DNA of 37,086 nt from Candidatus Cloacimonadota bacterium. GTDB lineage: Bacteria; Cloacimonadota; Cloacimonadia; Cloacimonadales; TCS61. The notes beneath the pieces are model-generated. The model searched no databases and was not told the origin of the DNA. It saw nothing but the letters and a program-made list of their open reading frames with translations. The position numbers and the translations under genes were made by a program. How positions within the stretch are numbered: position 1 is the first letter of the stretch; each line of letters opens with the position of its first letter. Below, piece by piece: positions 1 through 8,935 of this stretch. The stretch is taken from positions 1-37,086 of the forward strand of contig JAIPGO010000031.1 in NCBI GenBank assembly GCA_021736135.1. Reading direction: 5' to 3'.

Positions 1-1
1 C

Positions 2-76
2 CAGGAAATATATGATCTACTGAATATCACTGTTAAAACAGATCGAAAAATAACTAAAAATACTATTCAAAAGTAG
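2..76 (+). CDS. Possible C-terminal tail of a gene entering from the left edge
   Basis: A frame is open from the window edge for 24 codons and ends in TAG. It encodes a tail that begins QEIYDLLNITVKTD. No start codon or recognisable domain is inside the window, and a stretch this short can be open by chance. It is listed only because it could be the end of a truncated upstream gene. Confidence 0.2.
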   Translation, partial: QEIYDLLNITVKTDRKITKNTIQK

Positions 77-167
77 TGCCCAAATTGAAAATTCGATCAT
101 TATATACCAATAACTTAGCTACGTTTTGTCGAAAGATGGACTAGGATCTCGGTTCTCGGGTCTTGAA

Positions 168-194
168 TATAGGACGTATAGGACTTATAGGACT
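168..194. repeat. Three tandem copies of a TATAGGACT-type 9-mer
   Basis: The units are TATAGGACG, TATAGGACT and TATAGGACT, back to back. A related array lies at 8960-8990. Both are intergenic, next to GACTCAC-type heptamer arrays. The rest of 77-300 shows no gene, only low-complexity CTCGG/CTCAC-rich sequence. Confidence 0.75.
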
Positions 195-254
195 AATATT
201 TAAGAGCCGAGTTGGGACGCGGCAATTAATCTCGAATCACGAGTTACGGATTTC

Positions 255-283
255 GACTCACGACTCACAGCTCACGACTCACG
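255..283. repeat. GACTCAC heptamer array
   Basis: Four degenerate head-to-tail copies of GACTCAC (GACTCAC, GACTCAC, AGCTCAC, GACTCAC) lie just past the 3' end of the minus-strand CotH gene. The same heptamer, or its complement GTGAGTC, recurs near 4.2-4.4, 5.8, 8.37, 8.92 and 18.67 kb. Confidence 0.75.
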
Positions 284-300
284 CTGAACGAAGTGAAGTC

Positions 301-3300
301 TCATTTTCGCAATTTCACATCTTCGCAATTTCTCCTCCCATTCACGGGTAATTCCGGGATCATTCCTGCCACGTAGCGAAGGATCAGGGCGGCATCGTAT
401 GCTTCCAGACAGTTATTCAGATCAACGTCAGCAATGATGGACTGCCAGGGCTGCCATTCGCCCTCATATAATCCTACAATGTATTGCAGCAGCAGAGCGC
501 AGTCATAGGCATCAACGCTGCCGTTATCATCTATGTCCCCGAACAGATGATCAAAAATATAGTTTGGTAATGAGGGTGTGGGATTATCCATAAAATACCA
601 GTTAAACCCTGCATCGGGATATCTGCCATACGAAATATCAGGGAGTTGAGCAGCAAAGATTACGCTATCGATCACTGAATATCCATCATTCCGGGTCATA
701 AAAATTTCTTCACCGTCGGCAGAAAGTTTGAAATCTAGGTGCAAAACTCCCTGTTCACAATCGCTGTCTGCCCATAATATCAGGTAATCTCCTGCATTAA
801 GGAGTGTTTGCGGATTTCCAGCGGGTATCTGCCATTTGGTAAGTTCGGTTTGATCATCAGAGAAATACAGTCCACCAATATCGACCACCTCATTTCCATA
901 ATTATAGATCTCTATCCAGTCATCAAATTCACCGGCATTATCCATCATAAAGGTCTCGTTATCAGCCATAAATTCATTGATCACGAGCGTTATCGGTGGG
1001 GGAGGGGAATCAGGTTCAAAATGAGCTGTCAAGGTCAAGGGTCCGGTAAGTAAAATATTCAGTGAATCCCCGGCTTCCGGCAATTCATCCCAGCCGCTGA
1101 AGATATAGCCGTTATCAGGAACTGCTTCGATGCGGATTGGGATATTAGTAAAATTATTACCGGCATAGCTCGTGCCGATCATTTCCACATTATTGATCAA
1201 TATCCGGCCTTCATCGGGATCTGCATTGGTAATATTTACTCCGGTAAAATTATATATCCAGTTGAATTTGTTTATGATGTGACCTATCACGTAATCACCC
1301 CGCAGAGTGGCATAATCGCGCATCACATCAACATTATCATGCCATTGCTCGATGGTGGCAAAACTGTTATCCTGATGATATGTGTCAGTATCTCCCCAGA
1401 TTTCAATATGTCGTTCAATTGCCGGTTCCAGTACTGATTCCATTTCATCAATGATCCCGATCACCCGGTCAGGGGCAAAGGTGGTGTTAATATGCGTCAT
1501 CATGCGCTGGGCAAATTCATTTACAAAACCCTCATTTTCCAGCAGGCGGCGAATGATCAAAGTTGACCAGGGCGGATTATGGTTTGTGCCATTGGGAGCA
1601 CTCACATATTCGAGTGTATTCAGCCAGGGCTGTCCGGCGTTATATTGACTAAGACCAAATCCGAAATCCAGGTCAAAGATCAGCCACCGCCATTTTCCCT
1701 CAGGTGTGCGCTCACGCCAGTATTTCAGATTATGCCCGGGCCAGTCTGAGTTACCTACATATACCTGCGTCAGCATATAGTTAATATATTCATTCACGTC
1801 GATCTTTGAGCAGACATATGCGTAGTTTTGAGGAGCTGCCAGACTATTATTTTCCAGATAGCTATAAAAATCGTTCCAGTTCAGCATATCTCCGGCAAGT
1901 ATTTCGTCCTGCATTGCTATCATATCAAATTCATCATCTTCCGGTATCAGCCCATAATTATCTCTTACCCAGTGTTCATCTGCCTTCTCACGCATGTTGA
2001 GAATGCCCCAATATTGACCATTAATAAATACTTCTGTCGGCTGATAGGCCAGAAAGTCTATATCCATCCTGTCATGCACAATGTTTTGCATCATAGCATC
2101 ACGCAGAAGAGTATATTCCCAGTCGTTGCCGCTGTTCCGCAAATTCAATCTGCGAAAACTATCCACTTCTTTCCAGTCGAATAATTCATGATCGAAATCG
2201 TCATCGCCATATTTATCTTTGCCATATACAGCCATTGAGCGTTGAGGTACTTTCCGGGGACCTCCGCCTGATATTTTCAGTCCTGCTCTCTGATTGATTA
2301 TTTGCTCTGCATCATCGAAGATCTCGATATTGACGGGTCTTTCCCAGTCCTGATAAAAATTTGCCGTTTCCCAGATCACTCCATCATAGCCATTTCCCAG
2401 AGGATAGATCCCAATCTCATCATCCCAGTAATATTCCGGATTCAGTGAAATTGACACGGATCTTAAATTCTGGGTTTCTGCAATGAAATATGTAGCACTG
2501 CCAACTTCACCCGGCAATAATCCGGCTTCAATTGCCCGTGCTCGTATCACACAGGTTGAGTCGATCTGGATAGGTGCCGTATATTGCAGACTTGTACTCC
2601 AGGGGTAACTGCCGTCAATTGTGTAAAAAATATCTGCCGGTTCATCACTACTGATAGTAAGTTGTATTGCTCCCGGGTAATATCCTGCTGCCAGGTTAAA
2701 GTTGACATTACAACTGAATTCCTGAGAAAAGCTGCTGCTGCCGGTATTTTCTGCTCCGGGACTCGGTTCACCCCAATATCTCCAGCCAAAGATAAATCTT
2801 CCCATAGAAATATCTGAGGCGATCTCGTCATAAATCACCTGGTCGATCAGGTTTCCCTCGCTGTCGGACAGTCCTATTTCTTCACCATTTTGTGATAAGG
2901 CGAAATTTGTATGATCGCCCTCATCATATTCGTCTGCCCAGAATAGATAATATCCCAGAGCGGGGATCGTTGTCCCTGGCGGGATCATCCATTTTGTCGG
3001 CTGCATCAGATCATCAGTCAAATACATTCCCCCGATCTCCACAGCGGTTGCATTATTATTATATAGCTCGATCCAGTCGCAAAAATCCTTATGATCAGGA
3101 TCAAGGCATATCTCCGCATTGGAAACGGCGAACTCATTGATAATTATATTGTCATTGACCGGCAGCTCTGTAACGGTCGCCCATAATCGCGGTTGTGCAC
3201 ATACCCACCTTACCGCCTGATAATCCGGTGAAACCGGCGGTATCTGTTCACTGCCGGGACCAAAGAACAGGTTTGATATTATTTCTCCATCAGTTCCCAA

Positions 3301-4149
3301 AGGACCGGAAAGCCACAAACGATTATGATCATTATTGGCAAATAATTGCTCTCCATCCACATCCTTGCACACAATATCAAGCCCGATGCTGTTTTCCCAG
3401 TTCGCCATATTGCCATTCATCAGGGTTGCGATATCCCACCACGTATTTATCCAGTAACCTTCTTCCCAGATTCCCGTCGAACTGCCCCAGTTAATTTGAT
3501 CTCCTTCAATTGTATTTCCTATCGTATAATTAGCAGAAATTGTATTTCCTGTATGCCAGATATTAGTTTGGGCAGTTTCACCATTTGCCGCAGGGAGCGT
3601 AGTCCATTCTCCATTATGAACAACGCCACCGATAAACAGTCTTGCTTCATCCGGATTATCCTGCATCCATTGTGCCCAGCTTGTTTCCTGCGTCCATCCT
3701 TCGGCAGTCCAGTCCTCTTCACTAACCAGCCCCGGCTGATAATCCACATTGCAGTTATTTCCGTCAATTCGATACTGGATAAAATCACTGCGGTCCATCC
3801 TGCCGCCTGTGCCCTGATCGCCTATCACTTCATCCCAGACGCGCACGCCGATATATATCTTCTCTGCATCCTTCATTGTATAGATCATATATGGGTTAGC
3901 AGGATAATCAGTTTCGCCCTGGTAAAAATATCCGGCAGCATTATCCAGATGCAGACTTCCTGCTTCTGTATTACCTTCCCAGGTTTCCGGATCAAATTCC
4001 ACTAAATAACCACTGACACCCCAAAGTTCGGGATTTTGAAGAAGTTCCGGTGTCCCGTTATTCCAGTAAAGATGCGGTTGATTGTTATAAAGCCCTCCAT
4101 AAAGAAAACAGCTCAAAATAATGAATAAAAATAATATTATAGTCCTCAT
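301..4149 (-). CDS. Secreted CotH-kinase protein with CBM9-like, lamin-tail, chitobiase-like and dockerin domains
   Basis: A large exported protein of 1282 residues. The start chosen is the ATG at 4149, which follows AGGGGG and opens a signal peptide (MRTIILFLFIILSCFLYGG). The open frame extends 38 codons further upstream but only into heptamer-repeat DNA. Domains in order: a CBM9/sugar-binding-like sandwich (about 25-325); a lamin-tail domain (335-450, INEF...DWIELYN); a chitobiase C-terminal-like fold (483-556, IFYTIDGSYP); a CotH kinase domain (560-965) with FINGQYWGILNMREKADE and the metal-binding type motif FDLDFGFG; an InlB-like repeat (976-1045); a second lamin-tail domain (1055-1170, DDWIEIYN); and a type I dockerin with two calcium-loop repeats (1201-1260, GDIDDNGSVDAYD and ADVDLNNCLEAYD). 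CotH domains are protein kinases in spore-coat CotH; the substrate here is unknown. Unlike the three secreted proteins at 19.8-28.7 kb it has no YPNPF sorting domain. A TTGACA at 4205-4200 could be its -35 box. Confidence 0.9.
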   Translation of the reverse strand: MRTIILFLFIILSCFLYGGLYNNQPHLYWNNGTPELLQNPELWGVSGYLVEFDPETWEGNTEAGSLHLDNAAGYFYQGETDYPANPYMIYTMKDAEKIYIGVRVWDEVIGDQGTGGRMDRSDFIQYRIDGNNCNVDYQPGLVSEEDWTAEGWTQETSWAQWMQDNPDEARLFIGGVVHNGEWTTLPAANGETAQTNIWHTGNTISANYTIGNTIEGDQINWGSSTGIWEEGYWINTWWDIATLMNGNMANWENSIGLDIVCKDVDGEQLFANNDHNRLWLSGPLGTDGEIISNLFFGPGSEQIPPVSPDYQAVRWVCAQPRLWATVTELPVNDNIIINEFAVSNAEICLDPDHKDFCDWIELYNNNATAVEIGGMYLTDDLMQPTKWMIPPGTTIPALGYYLFWADEYDEGDHTNFALSQNGEEIGLSDSEGNLIDQVIYDEIASDISMGRFIFGWRYWGEPSPGAENTGSSSFSQEFSCNVNFNLAAGYYPGAIQLTISSDEPADIFYTIDGSYPWSTSLQYTAPIQIDSTCVIRARAIEAGLLPGEVGSATYFIAETQNLRSVSISLNPEYYWDDEIGIYPLGNGYDGVIWETANFYQDWERPVNIEIFDDAEQIINQRAGLKISGGGPRKVPQRSMAVYGKDKYGDDDFDHELFDWKEVDSFRRLNLRNSGNDWEYTLLRDAMMQNIVHDRMDIDFLAYQPTEVFINGQYWGILNMREKADEHWVRDNYGLIPEDDEFDMIAMQDEILAGDMLNWNDFYSYLENNSLAAPQNYAYVCSKIDVNEYINYMLTQVYVGNSDWPGHNLKYWRERTPEGKWRWLIFDLDFGFGLSQYNAGQPWLNTLEYVSAPNGTNHNPPWSTLIIRRLLENEGFVNEFAQRMMTHINTTFAPDRVIGIIDEMESVLEPAIERHIEIWGDTDTYHQDNSFATIEQWHDNVDVMRDYATLRGDYVIGHIINKFNWIYNFTGVNITNADPDEGRILINNVEMIGTSYAGNNFTNIPIRIEAVPDNGYIFSGWDELPEAGDSLNILLTGPLTLTAHFEPDSPPPPITLVINEFMADNETFMMDNAGEFDDWIEIYNYGNEVVDIGGLYFSDDQTELTKWQIPAGNPQTLLNAGDYLILWADSDCEQGVLHLDFKLSADGEEIFMTRNDGYSVIDSVIFAAQLPDISYGRYPDAGFNWYFMDNPTPSLPNYIFDHLFGDIDDNGSVDAYDCALLLQYIVGLYEGEWQPWQSIIADVDLNNCLEAYDAALILRYVAGMIPELPVNGRRNCEDVKLRK

Positions 4150-4221
4150 AAACACCCCCTGATTCTGTGTAAGGCAAATCTCACATTTCATAGAATTATT
4201 GTCAAATGAATAGGGGAGAGC

Positions 4222-4430
4222 GTGAGTCGTGAGTCGTGAGTCGAAAACCGAAACTCGAGACACGAAAACACGACTGCAGGACTTCAGGACTTCAGGACTA
4301 CTCGACGGAAGGACAGAAGGACTAAATGACGAGCGACAAATCTATGATCGCCCATTCTCATCTTCGCAATTCCGTCTCACGACTCACAACTCACGACTCA
4401 CGACTCACTTCTCACTTCTCACTATTCACC
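4222..4430. repeat. Opposed GTGAGTC and GACTCAC heptamer arrays
   Basis: At 4222-4242 there are three copies of GTGAGTC. At 4374-4430 there are about eight copies of GACTCAC, AACTCAC or TTCTCAC in the complementary orientation, so the two arrays could pair across about 130 nt. Between them lies a CAGGACTT 8-mer repeated about three times (near 4274-4300). The array occupies most of the gene-free stretch 4150-4503 between the divergent CotH gene and the plus-strand family genes. It produces spurious peptides rich in RLTTHDS. Confidence 0.75.
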
Positions 4431-4436
4431 AATTAT

Positions 4437-4466
4437 TTGACAACTTCACAGCAATTTAAATATTAT
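4437..4466 (+). promoter_or_regulatory. Probable sigma70-type promoter for the first family paralogue
   Basis: TTGACA (4437-4442) is followed after 18 nt by TATTAT (4461-4466), with the GTG start at 4504. The block TTTGACAACTT, then CACAGCAATTTAAAT, is nearly repeated before the next paralogue (5827-5856), which suggests that the promoter was duplicated with the gene. Confidence 0.5.
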
Positions 4467-4503
4467 TGCCTGCAAGATATTCACATTAAAAGCGGAGGAT
4501 ATT

Positions 4504-5730
4504 GTGAAAAAAATAATGCTGCTTATGTTGCTGACTTTTACCTGTTTTGCCGGGACTGCGGAATTTCAGAATGAAATTGAGGAGTTAACACTTGAGAAAG
4601 TTGCCGGAGATTACTTTTATGATTATGATGTTCTCAAAACCGTGATCCCGGACGGGAAAGGCGTTAATTATGCTTTCGCTAAAAATTCCGGTGATCTTGT
4701 CCTGCTTAATAACAATAATATCAGCTATTTTCTTCATTACCTGGATATTGAAAGTAATATACTCTGGACAAAGGATTTTAAGAATGATGAATATAAATGG
4801 GAAATCCAGATCTCAGAGGATGGAGCTACAATTCTTCTGAAAATACTGAATCTGGATAAATTTGGCTATTTTTCCCGCAGTATTCTCTATGACCGTGATG
4901 GCACAGAACTTTTCGATATACAGATTGACGATTATGAACTAATTCTGGCTCCTTCCGGAAAATATCTCGCACCCAGACCTCTTACGGGTTACCTCAATGA
5001 AGCATATCTCTATAACCGCAAAGGTAAAATATTTTACCCGCTTCTTTCCAGAAATCTAATTATGACTGATATTGCATATCATTTCTAGGATACAGATAAA
5101 GTGCTGTTCATAATCAGTAGGTCGGGATCGAATAATAAACTCCTGATCTGCTTTAGCTTAATCGATAATAGCTGCTTCAAGATATGGGAAAAAAACCTTG
5201 AGCTACCCAGCTCCCAAAATATTTCATCTTCAGATATCATGATAACAGATAAATGGCTGGGGTTGAACCTTTCCAACAGGATCATTTTTCTTGATTCGAT
5301 TAATGGTGCAATTATTAATGAAATGAAGACCGAAAACAGCATCTGGTGTCTTACTTCCAAGGAAAATATTATCGTTAAAACCGGTGGCTCTCTCTATAAT
5401 TATTCTCTGCTTAATACCGGAATTTTCAGACAGGAAGAATTGATTGATTATTTTCCCTATTATAACCTGGATGAATGCCTGGTATTAGAAGACAATTATT
5501 TTGTTACTTTAAAATATTCCTATCGTTCTATGAATTACATTGATCAATATCGATCGTTGTTGATCTCCCAAAGCACCCGCTTTCAAATCCAGGAAGTTTT
5601 AAACTGGTTTTCCTCAGAAGATTCTGACTATATCGTTGCCGTTAGACTCTGGAAAGAGGATCTGGAAGATGAGCCTTACGACCCTCAAAATTATTCGAAG
5701 GTCACCATTTTCACTCTAAACCATGAATAG
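4504..5730 (+). pseudogene. Exported family protein (paralogue 1), interrupted by an in-frame TAG
   Basis: I do not recognise the family. A GTG start follows GCGGAGGAT and opens a signal peptide (MKKIMLLMLLTFTCFAGTA). The frame runs to a TAG at 5086-5088, then continues in the same frame to TAG at 5728-5730, giving 409 codons against 406 for the intact paralogue at 5894. At the stop, the intact copy reads AYHFCESDKV and this one reads AYHF-stop-DTDKV, so only this codon breaks an otherwise collinear gene. Repeated short strand-like segments with DG turns (LHYLDIESNILW, LYDRDGTELFDI) suggest a beta-propeller or PQQ-like fold outside the cytoplasm. Without readthrough the product would be a 194-residue N-terminal half. 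It could be a young pseudogene or carry a sequencing error. Confidence 0.75.
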
Positions 5731-5786
5731 TGAATAGACAGTAAGAAGAAAGACCAGGAGGCTGAATAGGGGAGAAACTGGTAATA

Positions 5787-5818
5787 TGTGACTTATGACT
5801 CACGATTCACGTCTTCCG
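5787..5818. repeat. Degenerate GACTCAC heptamers
   Basis: GTGACTTATGACTCACGATTCACG lies between the first and second family paralogues. It is a short, degenerate member of the same intergenic heptamer class. Confidence 0.5.
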
Positions 5819-5826
5819 ATATTCAT

Positions 5827-5856
5827 TTGACAACTTTACACCAATTTAAATAATAT
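5827..5856 (+). promoter_or_regulatory. Probable promoter for the second family paralogue
   Basis: TTGACA (5827-5832), an 18-nt spacer, then TAATAT (5851-5856). The box and spacer closely resemble those at 4437-4466. The gene starts at GTG 5894 after GCGGAGGATACA. Confidence 0.5.
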
Positions 5857-5893
5857 TACCTCAAACAGAGTTACAAAGAAAGCGGAGGATACA

Positions 5894-7114
5894 GTGAAAA
5901 AATTAATGATACTCTTACTACTGATTTTGACTTGTTTTGCCGGTGTTTCTAAAGTTCAGAATAAAATTGCTGACTTAACTCTTACGGAAGTTGCTGGAGA
6001 ATACCTGTATGAGTATGACGTTCTCAAAACCGTGATCCCGGAAGGAAAATGTATCAGTTATGCTTTCGCTAAAAACTCCGGTGATCTTGTCCTGCTCAAT
6101 AACAATAATATCAGCTATTTTCTTCATTATCTGGATATTGAAGGTAATATTCTTTGGACTAAGGAATTTAAAAATGATGATTTTACCTTGAAACTCGAAA
6201 TCTCGGAGAACGGAGCTACTATTCTGCTGAAAAAAATTAATTATGACAGGCTTGATTATTTTTCACGCAATATACTTTATGATCGAGACGGTACAGAACT
6301 ATTCGATCTGCGGATAGATGAGCAAGAACTTATTTTGTCTCCTTCGGGTAACTATCTGGTGCCCAAACCTCTTACAGGTGAGCTTAGGGATGCGTATTTC
6401 TATGACCGTAAGGGTGATAGCTTTTACCCTTTGCTGACTAAGAATAACATAATTACCAAAATCGCCTATCATTTCTGCGAATCGGATAAGGTGATACTCA
6501 TCAGCAAGTTAGCCGGATCAAAAAGTCAATTGCTTACCTGTTACCAGCTAATTGATAGAAGTTGTGTGGAATTGTGGGAAAACAGCTATAATCCCCTGAC
6601 ACCTTTGGATATATTCAATTCCAGTATCTTAACTAACGGCAACTGGACAGGTTTGACATTATCCGGCAACATTATTATCTTTAATTCTGAGAATGGCGAA
6701 ATCATCAGTGAATTAACGGACTTTGGCAGTGATTGGTTCCTTACTTCCGAGGGGAATATCATTCTCATAAAAGATAGCGTACTTTATAGTTATACTTTGA
6801 TGAATACCGGCACATTCCGCAGAAATGAAATAATTGATTCTTTTCCCTATTCTAACTTCGTAGGATGTCTGGAATTGGATGATATATACTTTGTCAATAT
6901 AAGAAGCTCGTTCCGTTATATGCGTTACGCCAAACGTTACCTTACGGAACTGCTAGCAAATGGCAGTAGATATAAGATCGAGGAAGTTTTCTACCGTGCA
7001 GTTACTGCTAATTCCGACTATATAGTTGCCATCAAACTCTGGAATGAATATGAGGAAGACCTGCCATACGACCCTCAAAATTATTCGAAGGTCACTATTT
7101 TTAAGAAAAGGTAA
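5894..7114 (+). CDS. Exported protein of unrecognised, probably propeller-like family (paralogue 2)
   Basis: A 406-residue protein with a GTG start after GGAGG and a hydrophobic signal peptide (MKKLMILLLLILTCFAGVS). The Cys in the leader is preceded by Thr, so a lipobox is doubtful. The mature part is built from short strand-rich units with turn motifs such as YLDIEGNILWTKEF, LYDRDGTELFDL and FYDRKGDSFYPL, resembling beta-propeller blades. I see no catalytic motif. It is the intact homologue of the broken gene upstream and a more distant homologue of the gene at 7133. Stretches near 6064-6129 and its 3' end (about 7070-7100) are almost identical in DNA to paralogue 1, pointing to recent duplication or gene conversion. 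Function unknown; envelope location inferred. Confidence 0.8.
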   Translation: MKKLMILLLLILTCFAGVSKVQNKIADLTLTEVAGEYLYEYDVLKTVIPEGKCISYAFAKNSGDLVLLNNNNISYFLHYLDIEGNILWTKEFKNDDFTLKLEISENGATILLKKINYDRLDYFSRNILYDRDGTELFDLRIDEQELILSPSGNYLVPKPLTGELRDAYFYDRKGDSFYPLLTKNNIITKIAYHFCESDKVILISKLAGSKSQLLTCYQLIDRSCVELWENSYNPLTPLDIFNSSILTNGNWTGLTLSGNIIIFNSENGEIISELTDFGSDWFLTSEGNIILIKDSVLYSYTLMNTGTFRRNEIIDSFPYSNFVGCLELDDIYFVNIRSSFRYMRYAKRYLTELLANGSRYKIEEVFYRAVTANSDYIVAIKLWNEYEEDLPYDPQNYSKVTIFKKR

Positions 7115-7132
7115 ACCGGAAGTTAATTAGCT

Positions 7133-8365
7133 ATGAATAAATTATTTTTCCTGTTATTTCTCACAATATTTCTATTTTCAGCAGCTAAAATTGCAGCAGA
7201 TTTCAACTATCTCACGCCGCCGGAAGTAACCGGAAAATATTGCCCTGATTATGAAGTAGTTGCCGAAAACTATATTTCTGGGGAACTTTACAATTATTCC
7301 TTCAATTTTGCCGAAAACTCCGGTGAAATGGTGCTGCTGACCAGCAATGAGGATAATTTCAACCTGCATTACCTGAATAGAGATGGCTCTATCCGCTGGA
7401 AAAAAGAACTTCCCCTGGAAGAAATTCAATATGAGCCGGAAATATCGGCAGACGGTTCTATTGTTCTCCTGCGGAAAAGGAATGTGAAAGCAGTTGATCC
7501 GGATAGCGCTTTCTATTTTTTTGATGAAATGCGAATACCGATTTATCATGAGGAATGCCGTAATTTTGTTTATGATCGCGAAGGTAATCTGCTGCTGGAT
7601 AAACAGTTTGATTCTCAGATACTTATGCTGCCTCCTTTGGGGAATTTTCTCCTTCTGCGTTCCAGGAAATACCATAATGAACCGAATCTTTCTTACCTTG
7701 ATCTTGATGGCACTCAGCATGATATTCCGCTTCCCGATCAGTATAATTTCAAAAGGCTTGATTACCAGTTCGTCTGTGAAGATAAATTGCTGCTCAGCCT
7801 GTCCAAATCAAAGGATAGTGGGAAAATTCTGGTATTTTACCAGTACCGGAATAGTGAATTCCAGCGCTTATGGTTAAGAGAATTTCGCGAACTGAAATAT
7901 CCCTTTGTAATACCCAATATAATCAGCACGGAACAATGGACAGGTATATGCCTGGATAAAGATAGCTTCCTCTTTCTCGATAATAAAAATGGCGAAACTT
8001 TCTTGGAGATCAAGGAACAACTTCAGAGCTGGATATCGAATAAAGATGGCTACCTGCTTACACTTAATATAGATAAGAACGAATGCTACAGCTATACCGG
8101 CGATCATGAATTCCTGGAGACTATTACCTTACCAGGTGGGCATATTCCTTATTATTACAGTTTCACAGAAAGACCGGAAGCTTTTTATTTAGGCGTATAT
8201 TCCAGGCAACTTTACGATAAAAAACCAAATATGATCATTTATGCAGATGATGGCATTTTTGCCACCCAGGGAAAGCTATATTTTCTAAAAACCGACGAAG
8301 GCGAATTTATCTCTACCGTTATCCTGAAAGAAGGTTTCCACTGCACTCTTTACCGGAAAAAGTGA
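7133..8365 (+). CDS. Exported protein of the same unrecognised family (paralogue 3)
   Basis: A 410-residue protein with a signal peptide (MNKLFFLLFLTIFLFSAAKI), starting 18 nt after the stop of paralogue 2, so probably cotranscribed. It is collinear with paralogues 1 and 2 (LTPPEVTGKY against LTLTEVAGEY; FAENSGEMVLL against FAKNSGDLVLL; LHYLNRDGSIRWKKEL against LHYLDIEGNILWTKEF) but clearly more diverged. It carries an insertion around residues 117-140, before FVYDREGNLLLD. Again the pattern suggests repeated beta blades and no enzyme motif is seen. The TGA stop merges directly into GTGAG-type repeat DNA. Confidence 0.8.
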   Translation: MNKLFFLLFLTIFLFSAAKIAADFNYLTPPEVTGKYCPDYEVVAENYISGELYNYSFNFAENSGEMVLLTSNEDNFNLHYLNRDGSIRWKKELPLEEIQYEPEISADGSIVLLRKRNVKAVDPDSAFYFFDEMRIPIYHEECRNFVYDREGNLLLDKQFDSQILMLPPLGNFLLLRSRKYHNEPNLSYLDLDGTQHDIPLPDQYNFKRLDYQFVCEDKLLLSLSKSKDSGKILVFYQYRNSEFQRLWLREFRELKYPFVIPNIISTEQWTGICLDKDSFLFLDNKNGETFLEIKEQLQSWISNKDGYLLTLNIDKNECYSYTGDHEFLETITLPGGHIPYYYSFTERPEAFYLGVYSRQLYDKKPNMIIYADDGIFATQGKLYFLKTDEGEFISTVILKEGFHCTLYRKK

Positions 8366-8379
8366 GTAGTGAGACGTGA
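8363..8379. repeat. GTGAGAC-type heptamers starting at a stop codon
   Basis: GTGAGTAGTGAGACGTGAT overlaps the TGA stop of the upstream gene: the final AAG TGA supplies the first GTGA. Short member of the dispersed heptamer class. Confidence 0.5.
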
Positions 8380-8413
8380 TTCTAAACTATGGAGACTGGA
8401 GCTATAAACGACT

Positions 8414-8935
8414 ATGAATGAGATCAAGATCAGAAATATGAAAAAAAGCGATTGCAAAATGATTTCTGCTGCCTTCGTCGCTCAGGGCTGGAATAAATCG
8501 GAAAGAATTTACCGCGAATATTTTACAGAACAGCAATTTGGTGACAGAGATGTATTCATCGCCGAATATGAAGGTGAATTTGCCGGCTACGTAACCATTA
8601 AATGGGAAACGGAGTATGACTATTTCCGCGAAAACAATATCCCCGAAATAAAAGACCTGAACACCCTCATAAAATTCAGGAACAAAGGCATAGCCACTCA
8701 TCTCATGGATGTTGCCGAAGCCCGTATCAAAGAAAAAGACTACTCAATCGCCGGCATCGGAGTCGGACTCTATTCCGATTACGGAATTGCCCAGAAAATG
8801 TACATCGATCGCGGCTACAATTTCGATACAAGAGGTTTAATGTACAACGGAGAACAAGTTCCACCCGGCACTCAAACCATCGCTGACGATAACCTGACCC
8901 TCTTTCTTTTGAAGAAAGTGAGACGTGAGACGTGA
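8414..8935 (+). CDS. GNAT-family N-acetyltransferase
   Basis: A 173-residue cytoplasmic GNAT protein, close to the usual family length. The acetyl-CoA loop is at FRNKGIATHLMDVAEARIKE (about residues 88-107), matching the R/Q-x-x-G-x-G/A pattern. It is preceded by the GYVTIKWE strand and followed by a C-terminal YIDRGYNF segment (xxGF/Y motif). The acceptor is not evident. GGAG lies about 12 nt before the ATG. The last five residues (VRRET) are encoded by GTGAGAC repeat DNA, which also supplies the TGA stop, so repeat expansion has apparently overrun the original 3' end. Confidence 0.85.
   Translation: MNEIKIRNMKKSDCKMISAAFVAQGWNKSERIYREYFTEQQFGDRDVFIAEYEGEFAGYVTIKWETEYDYFRENNIPEIKDLNTLIKFRNKGIATHLMDVAEARIKEKDYSIAGIGVGLYSDYGIAQKMYIDRGYNFDTRGLMYNGEQVPPGTQTIADDNLTLFLLKKVRRET

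Noticed and set aside
4229-4574. Short plus-strand open frames encoding RLTTHDSRLTTH-type peptides (also near 163-351)
   Set aside because: They are translations of GACTCAC heptamer arrays, with no ribosome binding site or family support.
5101-5730. Separate gene for the second half of paralogue 1
   Set aside because: Its GTG has no ribosome binding site, and the frame is the direct continuation of the upstream half across TAG. It is treated as one interrupted gene.
7178-7720. Long antisense open frame opposite paralogue 3, and similar antisense frames elsewhere (3346-4005, 22036-22359, 32348-32740)
   Set aside because: They lie fully inside well-supported genes on the other strand, lack ribosome binding sites and show no domain pattern.
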